Shown here: positions 37,647-49,397 of the stretch, one piece after another | How the letters are laid out: every line of letters begins with the position of its first letter | Position numbering within the stretch: the stretch's first letter is position 1 | Assembly: GCF_028554725.1 (NCBI RefSeq) | Contig: NC_071668.1 | Coordinates: forward strand, 4,204,001-4,268,000 | Direction of reading: 5' to 3' | Source: Zeugodacus cucurbitae | Taxonomy: Eukaryota > Arthropoda > Insecta > Diptera > Tephritidae | DNA length: 64,000 nucleotides | Notes under the pieces: generated by a model | What the model was told of the DNA's origin: nothing | The model's input: the letters and a program-made list of their open reading frames with translations, nothing else | Databases searched by the model: none | Position numbers and translations under genes: made by a program

Positions 37647-38020
37647 TTTCAATAATAATCGATATTAATCGATAACAATGTGTATAACGATAGTAATCGA
37701 TATTTCGAAAATAATAGATATTCGGACAATAATCGACATTCCGATAATAATCGATGTTTCGATAACAATCTACATAAAAACAATAATCAATGTCTCGATA
37801 ACAATCGATATTCCGATAACAATATATATGTAGGCAATACTCAATATCTCGATAACAATCAATATCTCGATAACAATCGACGTGGCGACTCTAAACGATA
37901 TTGCGATAATAATAAGCTTAAGGGTAATAATCGATATTTCGATAACAATCGACTTGGCGATAATAATCGATATATGAATAACTATCGATTTCTGTATAAT
38001 TAATCGATATTTTCGATAAA
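37647..38020 (+). repeat. CGATA/TATCGATA 18-bp minisatellite, cluster 1
   Basis: An imperfect array of an 18-base unit of the type GATAACAATCGATATTCC. It contains many CGATA and ATCGAT boxes on both strands. One frame stays open for 107 codons (37680-38003) and reads as a six-residue NNRYSD-type repeat, as expected from an 18-bp repeat without stops. No start context or flanking exon supports translation. Confidence 0.92.
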
Positions 38021-39844
38021 TACCTTTTTTTAATTTTCAGTCTATTGGAAGTCAATTTTCGAACTGTTCCTTTCATCGATCAGTCCTCATTTTCCTTACT
38101 GGGTGCAATTGAGTGCCAGCGCGTTCCCACACACACAACCACTCAACTAAAGCGATTTGCCTGCGTGCATTTGTAGGCATCGGCGCCAATAAAACTATGC
38201 AAAGAAACTGACCGCAATTTTCCATTTGCAAAAACGTTTATGCTGCTGACATGATTCAGATTTTCCACTCCACTCCACTCACAGCCAAAGCGCCAGCACA
38301 TGCGCCTGCTTTGTTATTGCTGTTGTTGTTGCTGTGTTTTTGTAATTCATGTGCATGCATGTTGTTGTGTTAGCTTTCGTATGGCGAGTTGCTAAATAGC
38401 GAGCGTGCAAGCAATCTATGCAACATTTTACTAAGCGCCGCACAGCGCCGTATCGTGTTGCTGCGTGCACGCACAGCCACACAGATGGACACACATACAT
38501 GTGAACCGGCGCGCTACTTTCCTGTCTGTCATAACGGTTTAGTTCGGTTTACAGACACACAGAAATACACACACACACAGGCGCTCGCGTATGTGGCATC
38601 AACTGCACGTTGCCTCGCTTGCATGTTGCATGTCAGCAATAAGGAGTTTCAAATGCGTATAACTGTAAAACTTATGTATGCATTAATGCGACAAGGCACC
38701 CAATATGAGTATGTGTTTGTGTGTGTTGGTGTTCGTGTGTGCAATAAAGGTGCAGACAGCTGCCCAATCGCTCGGGCTGTGCGCTCAAAGTGGGCGTACA
38801 AACACAAAGTGCGCTTGTTAAACGTCATGTCATTGTGGCCAATTGTTTATTGTTAACATGGTCTTCGCTGTCGCTGACATCTTTATTGTATTTTACATAT
38901 TGCATGTTATGGCCGATGCCGCTGCCAACGTTGCTGCCAGCAGTGTCGCATGTGTGCGCTGTCAGTGCGACTAGCTCAGCTACACCTGCCTGTAGTTTTA
39001 TATTGCTGCTGCTATTTTTTTGCCACCAACCAGGCAACACCGCTATATCATAACCGCTTTTTCATTTTCATATGTATGTAGGAACGGCACTAGGAAAGTC
39101 AACTGAAAGGTATAATTTGCCATCGCAGTTTTTGCTGGAAATTAGTGTTTACCGTTAGTGCACAACAAAGACTTGGATTTTTAAAAGCGGAAAAAATGGA
39201 TTTATTGCAGGAATATGCTGTTGTTTTGAACTAGTTGCAAATAATTCTAAGAAACGGTGTGAGGCGACATAGAAAATAAATTTAGATCATGGGATGCAAG
39301 CTTCGAAGAATATGTGGTTCTTGGGAGTACAGTTTTAGTTTACTTATATTCATAACCGTTTTCTAAAACCGCTGTAAGAGTCTATATTCAGGAAACTTAA
39401 GAAAATAGAAGTAGGTGGTAGTAAAGTTTCTTAAAGCGTGAGTCGTTGAGCCTTTAAGCGAATTGGCTTGAGTGTCCTTTGTGTTGAGGCTCTTCAGTGC
39501 TTCACCAGCATAATATTTAGCTGTAATAGCGGGGGCCCAGTTACGCTTAAAAGACTTCGGTTCACTTGAACTCTTTCTTATGGCTTTCTTAGTTGTGCTC
39601 TGTAATCAACTACTTTCATTGGAACAATGTTGATTTCGAGGAAGTAAGGAGATGACTCCGAGCTTTCTAAAAAATAGGATTAATGGTTCTAGGAAGCTAT
39701 TTTTGTATTTAAGCAATAAGAATTGAGGGAACAATTAATTTTGTAAGCTATAAAATGAGTTTTACAAGCTATGTCTAGCAAACTTAAGTCTATACACACT
39801 TATCGCTTATACTTATCAGAAGACATCTCACACTTTATTATAAA
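38021..39844. other. Non-coding stretch
   Basis: The frame at 38389-38856 (155 codons) spans CA/GT-rich DNA and has no recognisable domain. Overlapping frames on both strands at 38790-39053 are likewise unsupported. Confidence 0.5.
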
Positions 39845-40508
39845 CTAGCAGACGGCTCCGGCTTCGCACGGGTTTAAATAAACATTTCAAAAGTTATAAG
39901 TTTTTACATTCTTATGTGTATACGTTTCCCGTTTTTTGTGGGGGTTCATTTAAAAAAAAAAAGTAAAATTAGTAAAAATCGAAAATGAAATTATATTTTA
40001 TTTGCAATGAGCTAATATCTGATTACGACCTCTAGTCTTTTGTGTCCGTTGTCTTTCTCTCTGATTATGAAGGCATTGGGAACGCTCAGAGTTCGACGGC
40101 CTAGTGCGAGCTTGTATATTTCTAATATTTTGTTCTTCAGGACACTGCATACGCTCCGTACTCGACTCTCAAGCGCATACTTGGCAGGTTTTGAAATTTT
40201 GTTCAGCAAGTAGCTGCGAACGTTCGTTACTCGACTTTCTGGCACGCGATTGCGATTCGAAGAGAATGACATGCAAGATGATTTTCAGTTTCAGATTAAG
40301 ATTCTCCATCACGGAGTCCTTTCGATACCCTCACCTGGGAACTATTTCCTGAAAGTTAAAAATCTAGCAATACGTATAGCCTATGTTACTCAGGGTGAAT
40401 ATAGCTTTCCAATAATGAAATAATTTTTTAAATCAGCACAATAGTTTTCGAGTTTATTCAATACAAACATACATACAAATATTTCCTCTTTATAATAGTA
40501 GAATAGAT
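39845..40508 (+). repeat. Interspersed family Y, copy 2, uninterrupted
   Basis: The head 'actagcagacggctccggc' and tail 'tttcctctttataatagtag' match the split copy at 4786/6320. Total length is about 660 bp. The internal frames (40012-40272 minus, 40104-40352 plus) overlap in antisense, and the region is not conserved as protein between copies, so I call no gene. This copy defines the uninterrupted length of the family here. Confidence 0.8.
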
Positions 40509-40899
40509 TAAAAAGTCTCTGACTAAGAAGAAGAACAAAAACTTTGTCTTAAATATAATCTGATTCTATATTGAATTTCCGTCTTAGTTGTATTTTCAAT
40601 ATAGACCAAAACATCGAGGCAAGAGATAAGTATTTGGTCTCATACTACTCGCATTTACTTTATTATTTATTTAACATTTCCCATTATTTTTCTCCTAAAC
40701 CAATTCTTCGACCTCCTTTTGAGTTTTATATGAGTTTACATATCAAAAAAAAAAAAAACACGAAGAATACTCAACATATTCCGAACATATGTATGTCTGT
40801 AACCGTATATGCACACAAAAACACATTCAAATATTCATAACTAAAACAAATATCGCTTTTATTTTACAATTACGATGATAATATATCGCAAAAACAAAT
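40509..40899. other. Non-coding spacer
   Basis: AT-rich with an A run at 40747-40758. I see nothing else in it. Confidence 0.5.
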
Positions 40900-41226
40900 T
40901 AGTGCTGCGTTCGACCGTTCAGTACGGAACCGACCGCGCGAGTGAGCCGCGCGACATGGTATCTCGTAGAGCTACACCCCCTCCGGCTCCGCATTCGCAG
41001 CGCAAAGAACGGAAGCCCTCAAAGATAAATAATGTCCCCCGTTTTTTACACATTTACCACTGTTTCTTCGCTTTGGTCGCAGCGTGCTATATAGCCTATA
41101 GCCTTCCTCGATAAATGGACTATCCAACACAAAAAGAATTATTCTATTCGAACCAGTAGTTTCGGAGATTAGCGCGTTCAAACATACAAACAAACAAACT
41201 CTTCAGCTTTGTAATATTAGTATAGA
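40900..41226 (+). repeat. Diverged relative of family Y
   Basis: The tail reads 'cgaaccagtagtttcggaga', 'caaacatacaaacaaac', then 'tttgtaatattagtatagat'. The order and spacing are those of the family Y tail but the sequence is diverged. The head is GC-rich ('gaccgcgcgagtgagccgcg'). A mariner copy is inserted immediately after its end. Confidence 0.6.
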
Positions 41227-41230
41227 TATT

Positions 41231-42015
41231 GGTTGGAAAATATCTCCCTTTCGCTTTTTTGTCTTTTGAATTTGTTTTGGGGATAGTACTTTAACACTTC
41301 GGACTGCGGATAAATCGTTTCGACGACGAGTTTCAGAAACGAACTCGACCCATTTTTGAAGCGGATGGTGACTAGCGACAAAATATGGATCACATACGAC
41401 AATCTCTAGCGAAAACGGTAGTGGTCGAAGGCCGGTGAATGGTCCCAAACAGTGGCCAAGCCGGGATTGACGGCCAGGTAGATTATGCTTTGTGTTTGGT
41501 TTGGAAGAGAATCATCCACTATGAGCTGCTCCCATATGGTCAGACGCTTAATTCTACCATCTACTGTGAACAACTGGACCGCTTGAAGCAGCCGGTCGAC
41601 CAGAAGCGTTCAGAATTGGCCAACAGGAAGGGTGTAGTGTTCCACCAGGGCAACGCCAGACCACACACTTCGTTGATGAGTCGTCAGAAGCTACGGGAGC
41701 TCGGATGTGAGATTTTATCGCATCGACCATACAGCGTGGACATAGCGCCAAGTGATTATCACCTTTTCCTGTCGATGGCGAAAGCTCTTGGTGGTGTAAA
41801 GTTGAACTGAAAAGAGGCTTGTGAAAAGTGGCTGTCCGAGTTCTTCGCAAATAAGGAGGGGGGCTTCTACGAGGGGGTATTATGAAGTTGCCGTCTATAT
41901 GAAAACAGTTTATTGAACGAAACGGCGCATGTTTGAGCTACATCAGATCACTGTTACACTTTTTATAAAGCAATGAATAAAGAGCAAGAAAGCGGAAGGG
42001 AGATATTTGTCAACC
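41231..42015 (+). pseudogene. mariner transposase relic, copy F, both ends present
   Basis: The left terminal repeat is at 41231 ('ggttggaaaatatctccctt') and the right one ends at 42015 ('gggagatatttgtcaacc'), so the element is about 785 bp. Coding remains start at the RNELDPFLK region (about 41338) and keep the first catalytic Asp region (TSDKIWITYDN), followed by stops and frameshifts. The frame 41439-41810 has the second Asp changed to Gly (FHQGNARPH) and keeps PSDYHLFLS. The N-terminal DNA-binding part is deleted. Inactive. Confidence 0.93.
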
Positions 42016-43171
42016 TATATCAATTTTATACTCAACAACATAGACTTTCACTTTTAATGCTGAATATGGTGCACTAAAATATTTGAAAATCATTATTAGT
42101 TCAAAGTATAGTACATTTTCTTAAGTAAAAAATAATACTCATACTTTCAAAATTGTATTTAACCCTCTCTTTGTGTGCCTGTATGCCTCGTACGTACTTT
42201 TTGTGCCACCATGGCGTATGAGTAATATGCATTGGATATGTTATATGGTTATATTTTTGTGTATTGTTCCAAAAGTATTTTCCGCTACCAACAAAATACG
42301 ATATACACTTACCATATGTGATATGGCTGAGCATGAAAGACTTGCTGTGGATACCAGTTGTGAGCTGCTGTGTGGCAACAACACAAAGCTGCTGCAGAGT
42401 TGCAAACACAAACATACGCTGGAGCAAAAGTATGCAAGTAAATGAATAAAACGGCAAATTGCAGCTTGCATATAGTATATATATGTATCTATAAATGTAC
42501 GAATTGTCTGTATGTTTGTCTGTCCGTTGGCAGCTGTGCGTCCATTGAAAGTGTCAGTGAGTGACATTTGATACACTGCCACTGTCTGACATTTATCGTC
42601 ACTGTTGCACAGTTTATTACTGTTTATTGTAGATACCATGAACGCAGTGACCATGCAACTGTCAGCGCATTGTATGTGGTGTGTGTGTGCTCATCATCAC
42701 TTGCTTTCGGCGCCTGCATGTGTTGCAACGCCTGGTTGCATCTTAATTTAATTGCAGCAAGATTGCACTTAAACACCCATACACACACACACTTTGGCAC
42801 TTGCAATGATGATCATTGTGGTCGTTGCTGTCTTCATGTTTATCACTGGCGCTCTAGCTATTGCGCAATATTTATGTGTGTGTGTGTGTGTGTGTTCTAG
42901 TGAGTTGACATTTACAATTTAACACCGTAAAAGTGGTGTTGCGGACAAATGCTTTTGGCGATTCGCTGTGCTGTGGCAGCAATCCAATTTCGTTGATTTA
43001 AATGACGTAATTAATTTAAGAAAGTGATTGAATTATGGAAAAAGATTAATCTTAAGCAGTTTGGTAATTTATGGAGTTAGTGTAATGCTGTTAGGAGGTG
43101 ATGTGTGATGCAAGTGGTTGAGTATGGTAAGAGTTTGAGAAGCTTATGAATCTTTCAACTGTGTTAATCTG
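42016..43171. other. Non-coding stretch
   Basis: No supported gene. CA/GT repeats lie at about 42778-42792 and 42875-42895. Several overlapping frames at 42101-42900 conflict in phase and strand and have no domain. Confidence 0.5.
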
Positions 43172-43182
43172 TGCACATGGTT

Positions 43183-43961
43183 AGGTTAGGTTAGGTTGGA
43201 AGGCTGTTTCCCAAAGGGATTAACGAATTAGGAGTCGACAAAGCGCCCTGAACGTACTACAAATCTGCTGAGATTCTTAACCTCTATATTCGCTATTTCG
43301 CGAGCCTGCTCCAAAAAGTGAGAGCCAAGAAATCTCTTTCTTGATCTCGCAAAGGCGGGACATTCCAGAAGAAAGTGATGAGACGATTCCATCTTATCCT
43401 CCTCCATGCAGCTTCTACAGCTAGCATCCGGTAAGATTTTTAACCTTACAGCGTGGATCCCAATGGGGCAATGGCCCGTAAGAACCCCTACGACTAAGGT
43501 GAGGTTTACTTAGGGCGAAAAGTTCAGCAGACCTACCGCGGTTAACCTTAGGCCAGAAGGATCTTGTGACTAAGCATGTGTTGGCAGCTCAGCCGAAGCC
43601 CATCTGTCCAATAGCAGACCGCAGTAGGACAATGGTGCTCCTACATGCTTCCATGCTTCCAATAGTGAGTCCGTCGTCCCTGACCTTGCAAGCTCATCGG
43701 CCTTACAATACCCCGCGATTTCGCAGTGGCCAGGAACCCAGACTAGTCTAATTGAAAAGTATAAAGATGCCACCGATAGTGAGGATAGGCATTCCTTAAC
43801 CAATCCTGAGCGCATGTTCACTGAACTCACTGAACTCGCCGCTCTACTATCCGAGTGGATCACCACCTCCCTAAAGGTTGTTGCACTTCGAAGCAATATG
43901 TCCGTCGCTGCTTTAATAGTAGCCACTTCCGCTTGAGAAACGCTGCAGTAATCGGGATATT
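43183..43961 (-). pseudogene. LINE ORF2 3' fragment with RNase H, copy 2, with target-site duplication
   Basis: The minus-strand frame 43570-43968 gives the RNase H core: SQAEVATIKAA (Glu), VVIHSDSRAAS (Asp) and YCKADELARSG (Asp). Downstream, after a break, come GHCPIGIHAVRLK and a Cys/His motif, CRSCMEEDKMESSHHFLLEC, followed by a stop after SGRFVDS. The 3' tail is a CCTAA repeat. The 11-base direct repeat TGCACATGGTT flanks the fragment at 43172-43182 and 43962-43972, which fixes both ends. It is 5'-truncated: EN and RT domains are absent. Confidence 0.9.
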
Positions 43962-43972
43962 TGCACATGGTT

Positions 43973-46224
43973 GATATTTGAAAAAATTATTGATCTAGTG
44001 ATGAAATCATAACTCTATTTTTGGATAAAAATTAATTTCTAGTCTCCCAAATAGTGATTGAGGAAGAAAGCACTGAGAAGAAAGCGGCTAGATCATGATG
44101 TCAGCCACTGAGGAGACACTTAGAAGTGCTGAGGGAGGATTCTGCATCACCTTCAAACAATTATCTAAATAAATTGCTGCATTCAACTCGGAATCAACGC
44201 CATCAATCTAATTATAACTATTCAAAATCACGCTTTGCTCGCAAGGCCACACCGGTCAGATTGCCTGTGGCAAGTGGCTCATTTGTCAACACAGCAAACC
44301 CACTCAAGCGCACAAACACAAACAAACACTTGAGCAGTGCGTGTTAAAACGATTTTAACGCAACATTTACGCTCACCAAATGAGCATTAAAATAAGCGCA
44401 GCGCTGCAATGAATTCATTGTTACGCACACTTTGCTGACCCACCGACACAGACAACAACAATAACAACAACAATGAGAATAACAATAACTATAAGCAAAG
44501 CATTGCTGGCGCCATGACATGCCGGTGTGTCGGTGTGCGTGCAACGGTGTGTTACGTCACCAGCGTGTTTATCTTTTAATTGTGTACAATGTGTTCAACA
44601 ATCCAAACAAAACACTTCAACGTAATTATCTAATTATCCGCGTAGCAAAATCTTTTGTTGCCCACCAAACAGAACAGTGGGGCAGCAACAATGTCATGAC
44701 CGTTAACGCAATTCTAAGCAGGACACACTCGACTAATGTTGTTGTTGTTATTATTATTTTTGTTATTGTTGTTGGTCATTCGTTGCTGTTGTTATTCTTG
44801 TTGTTGTTGCTCATTGCTAAAGCATAAAGAGAACGGCGCGCGGCCAACTCTTGCAACTCTTGCCACGTGCAACATATATACAACAACACACACACATACA
44901 TGTTGTTTTATGTGCTTTAGTAAGTGCGTAGTGGTCCGTTATGTTTCGGAATGCGCTGTATTTAAGCTCACTTTGGCTCACCTGTGCGCCAACAGCGTGT
45001 GGCCTGTGATTACCCATCAACCGGCCATGCGTAACAAAGCTCACAAAAATAGCAACAACAACAACAATGTGTATACAAATTTGCCACAATAACAGTTATT
45101 TAATAGCACACATACCACACATAAAATTTATGCGCAAATATTCGTGAGTAAAACCAACACACACACACATCCACACTCGCACGCACGCAGCTTTGCATTC
45201 GCCAAGCTTTCAGCTCACAGCTCACAGCAGCGTCCGAGGCATTAAAGCATTAATGTGCGTAAATTCGCCATTTTCAGGCTTTTGTTTCTTCTCAGCCATT
45301 CTGTTTTATGTTTACATTTGTTTGTTGTCCGCAAATATTTTTACGCCAAGCCAAGTAAACACGGCTTTGTGTGCGTTTGCGTCGGTGTTAATTACTTGCA
45401 CACGTTTGTTGTCGTTGTTGTTGTTGCTGGTTTTGTTATTGTTGCTGCTACTGCGTTGCTTAAGTACCGAAAAGTCGTCGGCGGCGCAACGAGGCGCTTA
45501 ACAGAGACCTTGAGTTCCATTTGTGACCTCATCTCCCTGCCCTCTCTCTCTCTTCACCGTGCTGATGCTGAGTGCACAGCCATTAAAGCGAGCATCAACA
45601 ATGCGCTCCAAACGAAATTTAATATACTCTCCAAGATATGTCAACCAAACCACAAAAAACAAAAAAATGATGGCCTAAATTGTTGTTGTTGTTGTTGATA
45701 ATGCCGAAAATGATTATATTGTTTATGATGTTGCTAATTGCGGCTGATGCCTGCCTGAAGGACACGTAAACAGAAATTCATTTGATGGACATGAATGAGA
45801 GCAGTACAGAGTGACTGGAAGCGTGCGAAAATATGCTCAACGCGATACATATATCGTGCAACGATGGGTTGAGCGTTAAGAGCAGTGCTGTGAAAGAAAG
45901 GGAAGTTGTGTTAAAGAGAGTCAAGGTTGTCGAATTCTGGAATCTATGTGAAGTTAAGGCCCACTCCATTCGATCTTTATATACTCCAGAGGTGCAACTT
46001 TTTCTCATCCACTGTTCGGTGGAACTGAAGAAGTGCTTTCAGAGTTAAGGCTAGGCTTTCTGAACCTGTCTCATAGAGCGCTGAACTATGGCCTATTCTG
46101 ACCTATGACCTTTGCCAACACAGAATCTCTTCCTTAAATACCCAAACAGAAGATTTCATTAGTACCAAGAAAAAAAGAGCCTTGTAAAGAGTTCTTTCGT
46201 CACCTCATAAATACACAATATATA
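43973..46224. other. Non-coding stretch
   Basis: No supported gene. GTT/CAA triplet repeats are dense at 44730-44815 and 45410-45445 and create leucine- or valine-rich frames on both strands (44519-45698). None has a domain. Confidence 0.5.
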
Positions 46225-46580
46225 ATAAATACAGGGCGTTAAAATTTTATACTGGAGAACCCAAAATCCATACGATATTCACGAAACGACATTGCATGCC
46301 GAAAAAGTGATTACTTGGATCAGCGTCTGCTTAAAAATGCGTGGAAAAAAATCTGAACAGTTTGTGGTTTTCAACGAAACAACGGGTTTTATCTCAGCAA
46401 TAAAAAAATCCTGTATATCCGATGTGGAAAGAGCCTGACAATGACAGTCCATTGAGATATCCAAATTTGCTTTCCTTTGACTGCTTTTTGTAGGGTTCCA
46501 AGAAAAGAAAACTGTACGATCTCTTCCCGAACTCAAGGCAAACTTTGAGGTGCACATAGGCGCATCATGTATGCTACAGA
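46225..46580 (+). pseudogene. Tc1/mariner-type transposase relic, second lineage
   Basis: The plus-strand translation contains WRTQNPYDIHETTLHAEKV, which resembles the WxxxNPHxIHExPLHxxKVTVW stretch of one group of arthropod Tc1/mariner-superfamily transposases. Across frameshifts it then contains LRYPNLLSFDCFL-stop-GSKKRKLY, like WPPRSxDLTPxDFFLWGxLKxKVY, and finally PELKANFEVHI. Order and spacing fit the catalytic and C-terminal region with an internal deletion. An antisense frame at 46279-46557 is its shadow. Recognition is by eye. Confidence 0.6.
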
Positions 46581-48474
46581 CATCACGATTTCGATGATAT
46601 TAATCAGCAAATAGGTCTTATATAGCCTATTGACTGGAAAATAGTTGAACAAAAGTGCTTGTAGTGTTCTAGATGCATGTTCTCCGTCGCTTTCTTTGCT
46701 CAAAATACACTGCCTAGTTTTAAGCTAAAACCCTAAAGGTATACTTTAAAAACTAGCAACTCGAAAGCTAGAAAAGTAGACAAATTTAAAATTTAAAAAT
46801 TAAAAAACAAGAACCGAACAAAAAATATCACATGACCGCACTACAGCTCATGACCTTGTGGTTTGTCAGAAGCACTTTGTTGAATTCGTGATTTTTGCTT
46901 GCTCCCCCCTTTACTCCGCAAGTAATCTTTTATTTATGCCGCTTTCACATTCATGGCCTTTTGATTTGTTGATTATTTTCGACTACTTTTCATACCCTTA
47001 AGCGGCTTTGATGTGTATGTGTATGCTTGAATGTATGTGATCCTGCGCGGTATGGTCAAGTTAACACGTACAGCCATGCTGGCCTTTGAAGTGGCGGCTT
47101 CGTTATGCTTTTTTTTTTGATGGAATGCAACTGAAACCTACGCCGAAGCTGCCACTAAAGCAAATTAGAAATGAATAAGCGAAAGAGAATGGAATAATGG
47201 AGAAGTAAATGCGCAAAATGTTGAACCACAAGCGAAAAATCGGAGAGAAAAAAATGTAACAAAAACATTAAGCACTTGAAAAGTGTATTCTGCATAAAAT
47301 ATGCCTGCATGTCCTTGAGACTTGAATCAAAAATTGGACATGCCGAATGTACGACGTCTAATGGCTGCGCTGGCCGCAGTTGTCATAGTTGGCACTCAAT
47401 TTATGTTTAACCGCATTGAGGAGCCTACGACTACCAACTCCATTAGTGCGTGGCGCGCTGACGGCTGCCGAGTTACGGTACTTCATCCTTGGATGTCACA
47501 CACACACACACTTACAGAAAGTGGCTGAAAATGAATGCTGGCGAGTAAATTGTAAAATTTGTCCTATGACGCGCGTGCCAATGTCAGACCAGGCAGTCAG
47601 CCATGACCAGCGATCTACTCAAATCTACAAACACACACACACAAATATACTTTATAGAGAATTGTAAAGAGAAAAAATAATAATAAGACTTCAGCCTCTG
47701 ACGGCCAGTTCATTGCGCGGTTTCGCATAAAATATTGTAGAAAAGGCATAATATCTAAGTAGTTTATGGCATTTGCTGCTATCAAAGGCACTGCAGCTCA
47801 CTCACACACACACATACACACACTCAAGTATAAGTGGAAATGTAGAACAAAAAGCTGTGTGTCCACTTGCCGTGCGCCTTGCGTCTGGCTCGCTGCCACT
47901 CTGAGCGCTGCTCTGCTCTCCAACGTTCGACTCTGTGCAAGTGAATGCGTTTCACTTACTTACGTACTTATGTTATGTACGTACTTACCGCTCCAGCTTA
48001 CATACAATTGCATTATTTTCAAAGAAATTGTCAGAAAAATATATTTAATTTCTGATTTATTGCTGACATTTCGCAAAGACTTTACTCTACTGTCCGATTA
48101 TGAGTTTATGCTTTGTGCTACTGGAATTCCTTTGTGCTACTTGTTTCCACTTGTTCATGGCTTCTCGACTGAGGTAGGAATGGCCGTTTTTTGGGTGTGT
48201 GCGTGCGTCCTTCCTTCCATTGGCTGGTCAATTGTTGTTTTAAATGTACTTGGGTGATAAATTGGCTTTGTTATGCCAAGAGCTTTATGGAAAATCTGCC
48301 GTTATATATTTTACAAGTATTTTCGGTTATTTGGCAAGTGAGCTCTATTGCGGTGCACTTTCAGTATAGCTTAAATACTTTGCTTTCGAAATTTGACTGA
48401 ATGAAAAATTATCGAAAAACTTAAAGTCGTTATGATTAACTCTAGGCGAGTGATGATAATTACATTTTCCATAT
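46581..48474. other. Non-coding stretch
   Basis: No supported gene. Frames at 47322-47667 and 47766-48257 cross CA repeats (47500-47515, 47630-47645, 47800-47825) and have no domain. The first has a hydrophobic N-terminus (RRLMAALAAVVIVGT), but nothing else supports it. Confidence 0.5.
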
Positions 48475-48712
48475 TAATCGATATGTCGATAACAATCGAT
48501 ATTTTAATATTAGTCGATATATCGATTATAATCGATACTTCGATAATACATGATATTTCAAAATAATCGATATTTCGATATCATTTGGGGTTTCGAAAAT
48601 AATCGAAATATCGATAACAATTTTATTTAAAAATAATCGAAATATTGATGACAATTGTAATTTCAAAAAAATCGAGAGTCTAATAACAATCGATATATCG
48701 ATAACTTTTATA
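48475..48712 (+). repeat. CGATA/TATCGATA repeat, cluster 2
   Basis: The same motif vocabulary as 37647-38020 (AATCGATAT, CGATAACAATCGATAT, TCGATAATA), but more degenerate and without a regular 18-bp period. There is no open frame. Confidence 0.85.
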
Positions 48713-49397
48713 TTTAATTGATTTCCATTTTGTAATTAATTGATTTCCAAATGTTAAGCTATCGGAACTCAAGCTAGAAGGTGGAGTAAACTAATTGATG
48801 CCTTAAGGAATTAAATTTTGCTGCCCACTGTATTTTCGCTTTCCCCCTGGTAATCTGCCTAACTAGAAAGTAAATGAAATTTTTGAAAATGGTCAACCAT
48901 AGTATCAATTTCCACGCTATAGACACGTTAAATCAAAGCTTCTCTATGGAAGTTTTGAGATACAGGGTCTGTAGTAGGGAGCTCTGTACTTGTACATGTC
49001 TTTTTGTTTTTTATTTCATAGAAAATATCACTGAAGCTGGCGCTAGAAAAATCTCTTGTGGGTGTACCATATATCTTTACTACCGACAGGTGTCGCCGTT
49101 GTCTTGTTATTGATTTTTGTGATATTTCTTTAGAATATTTTTAATTTGATACGAAATGTATCCCACGAATGCTGAAATAACCTAACCGATTTCAAAGATT
49201 AATTTGATGAAATTTTCAATAACAAAGAAAATTTGTTTGTTGAGCGTATAAACTAACTCCACTAAAGTGGCTGAGTAAACCTTTAGATATTAACCTTTAA
49301 ATTTTGTTGAAATCCAATTTCATATTGAATAGAAAATGTGTACGAGGACGAAAATAAAACAATAAAATAACCAACTTAATTTGTGAATGGGTACACT
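48713..49397. other. Non-coding stretch
   Basis: A 79-codon frame at 48874-49113 has no recognised domain. I see nothing else to call. Confidence 0.5.

Noticed and set aside
37680..38003. 107-codon frame reading as an Asn/Asp/Arg/Tyr six-residue repeat
   Set aside because: It is the translation of an 18-bp minisatellite with no stops; there is no start context, splice sites or family.
38389..38856. 155-codon plus-strand frame
   Set aside because: It runs through CA/GT repeats and has no recognisable domain.
40012..40352. Overlapping sense and antisense frames inside family Y
   Set aside because: They lie within an interspersed repeat whose other copy does not keep the frame.
44519..45698. 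Leucine/valine-rich frames
   Set aside because: Products of GTT triplet repeats, open in several phases at once.
47766..48257. 163-codon frame with hydrophobic segments
   Set aside because: It starts in a CA repeat; the hydrophobic parts come from T-rich DNA. No family is recognised.
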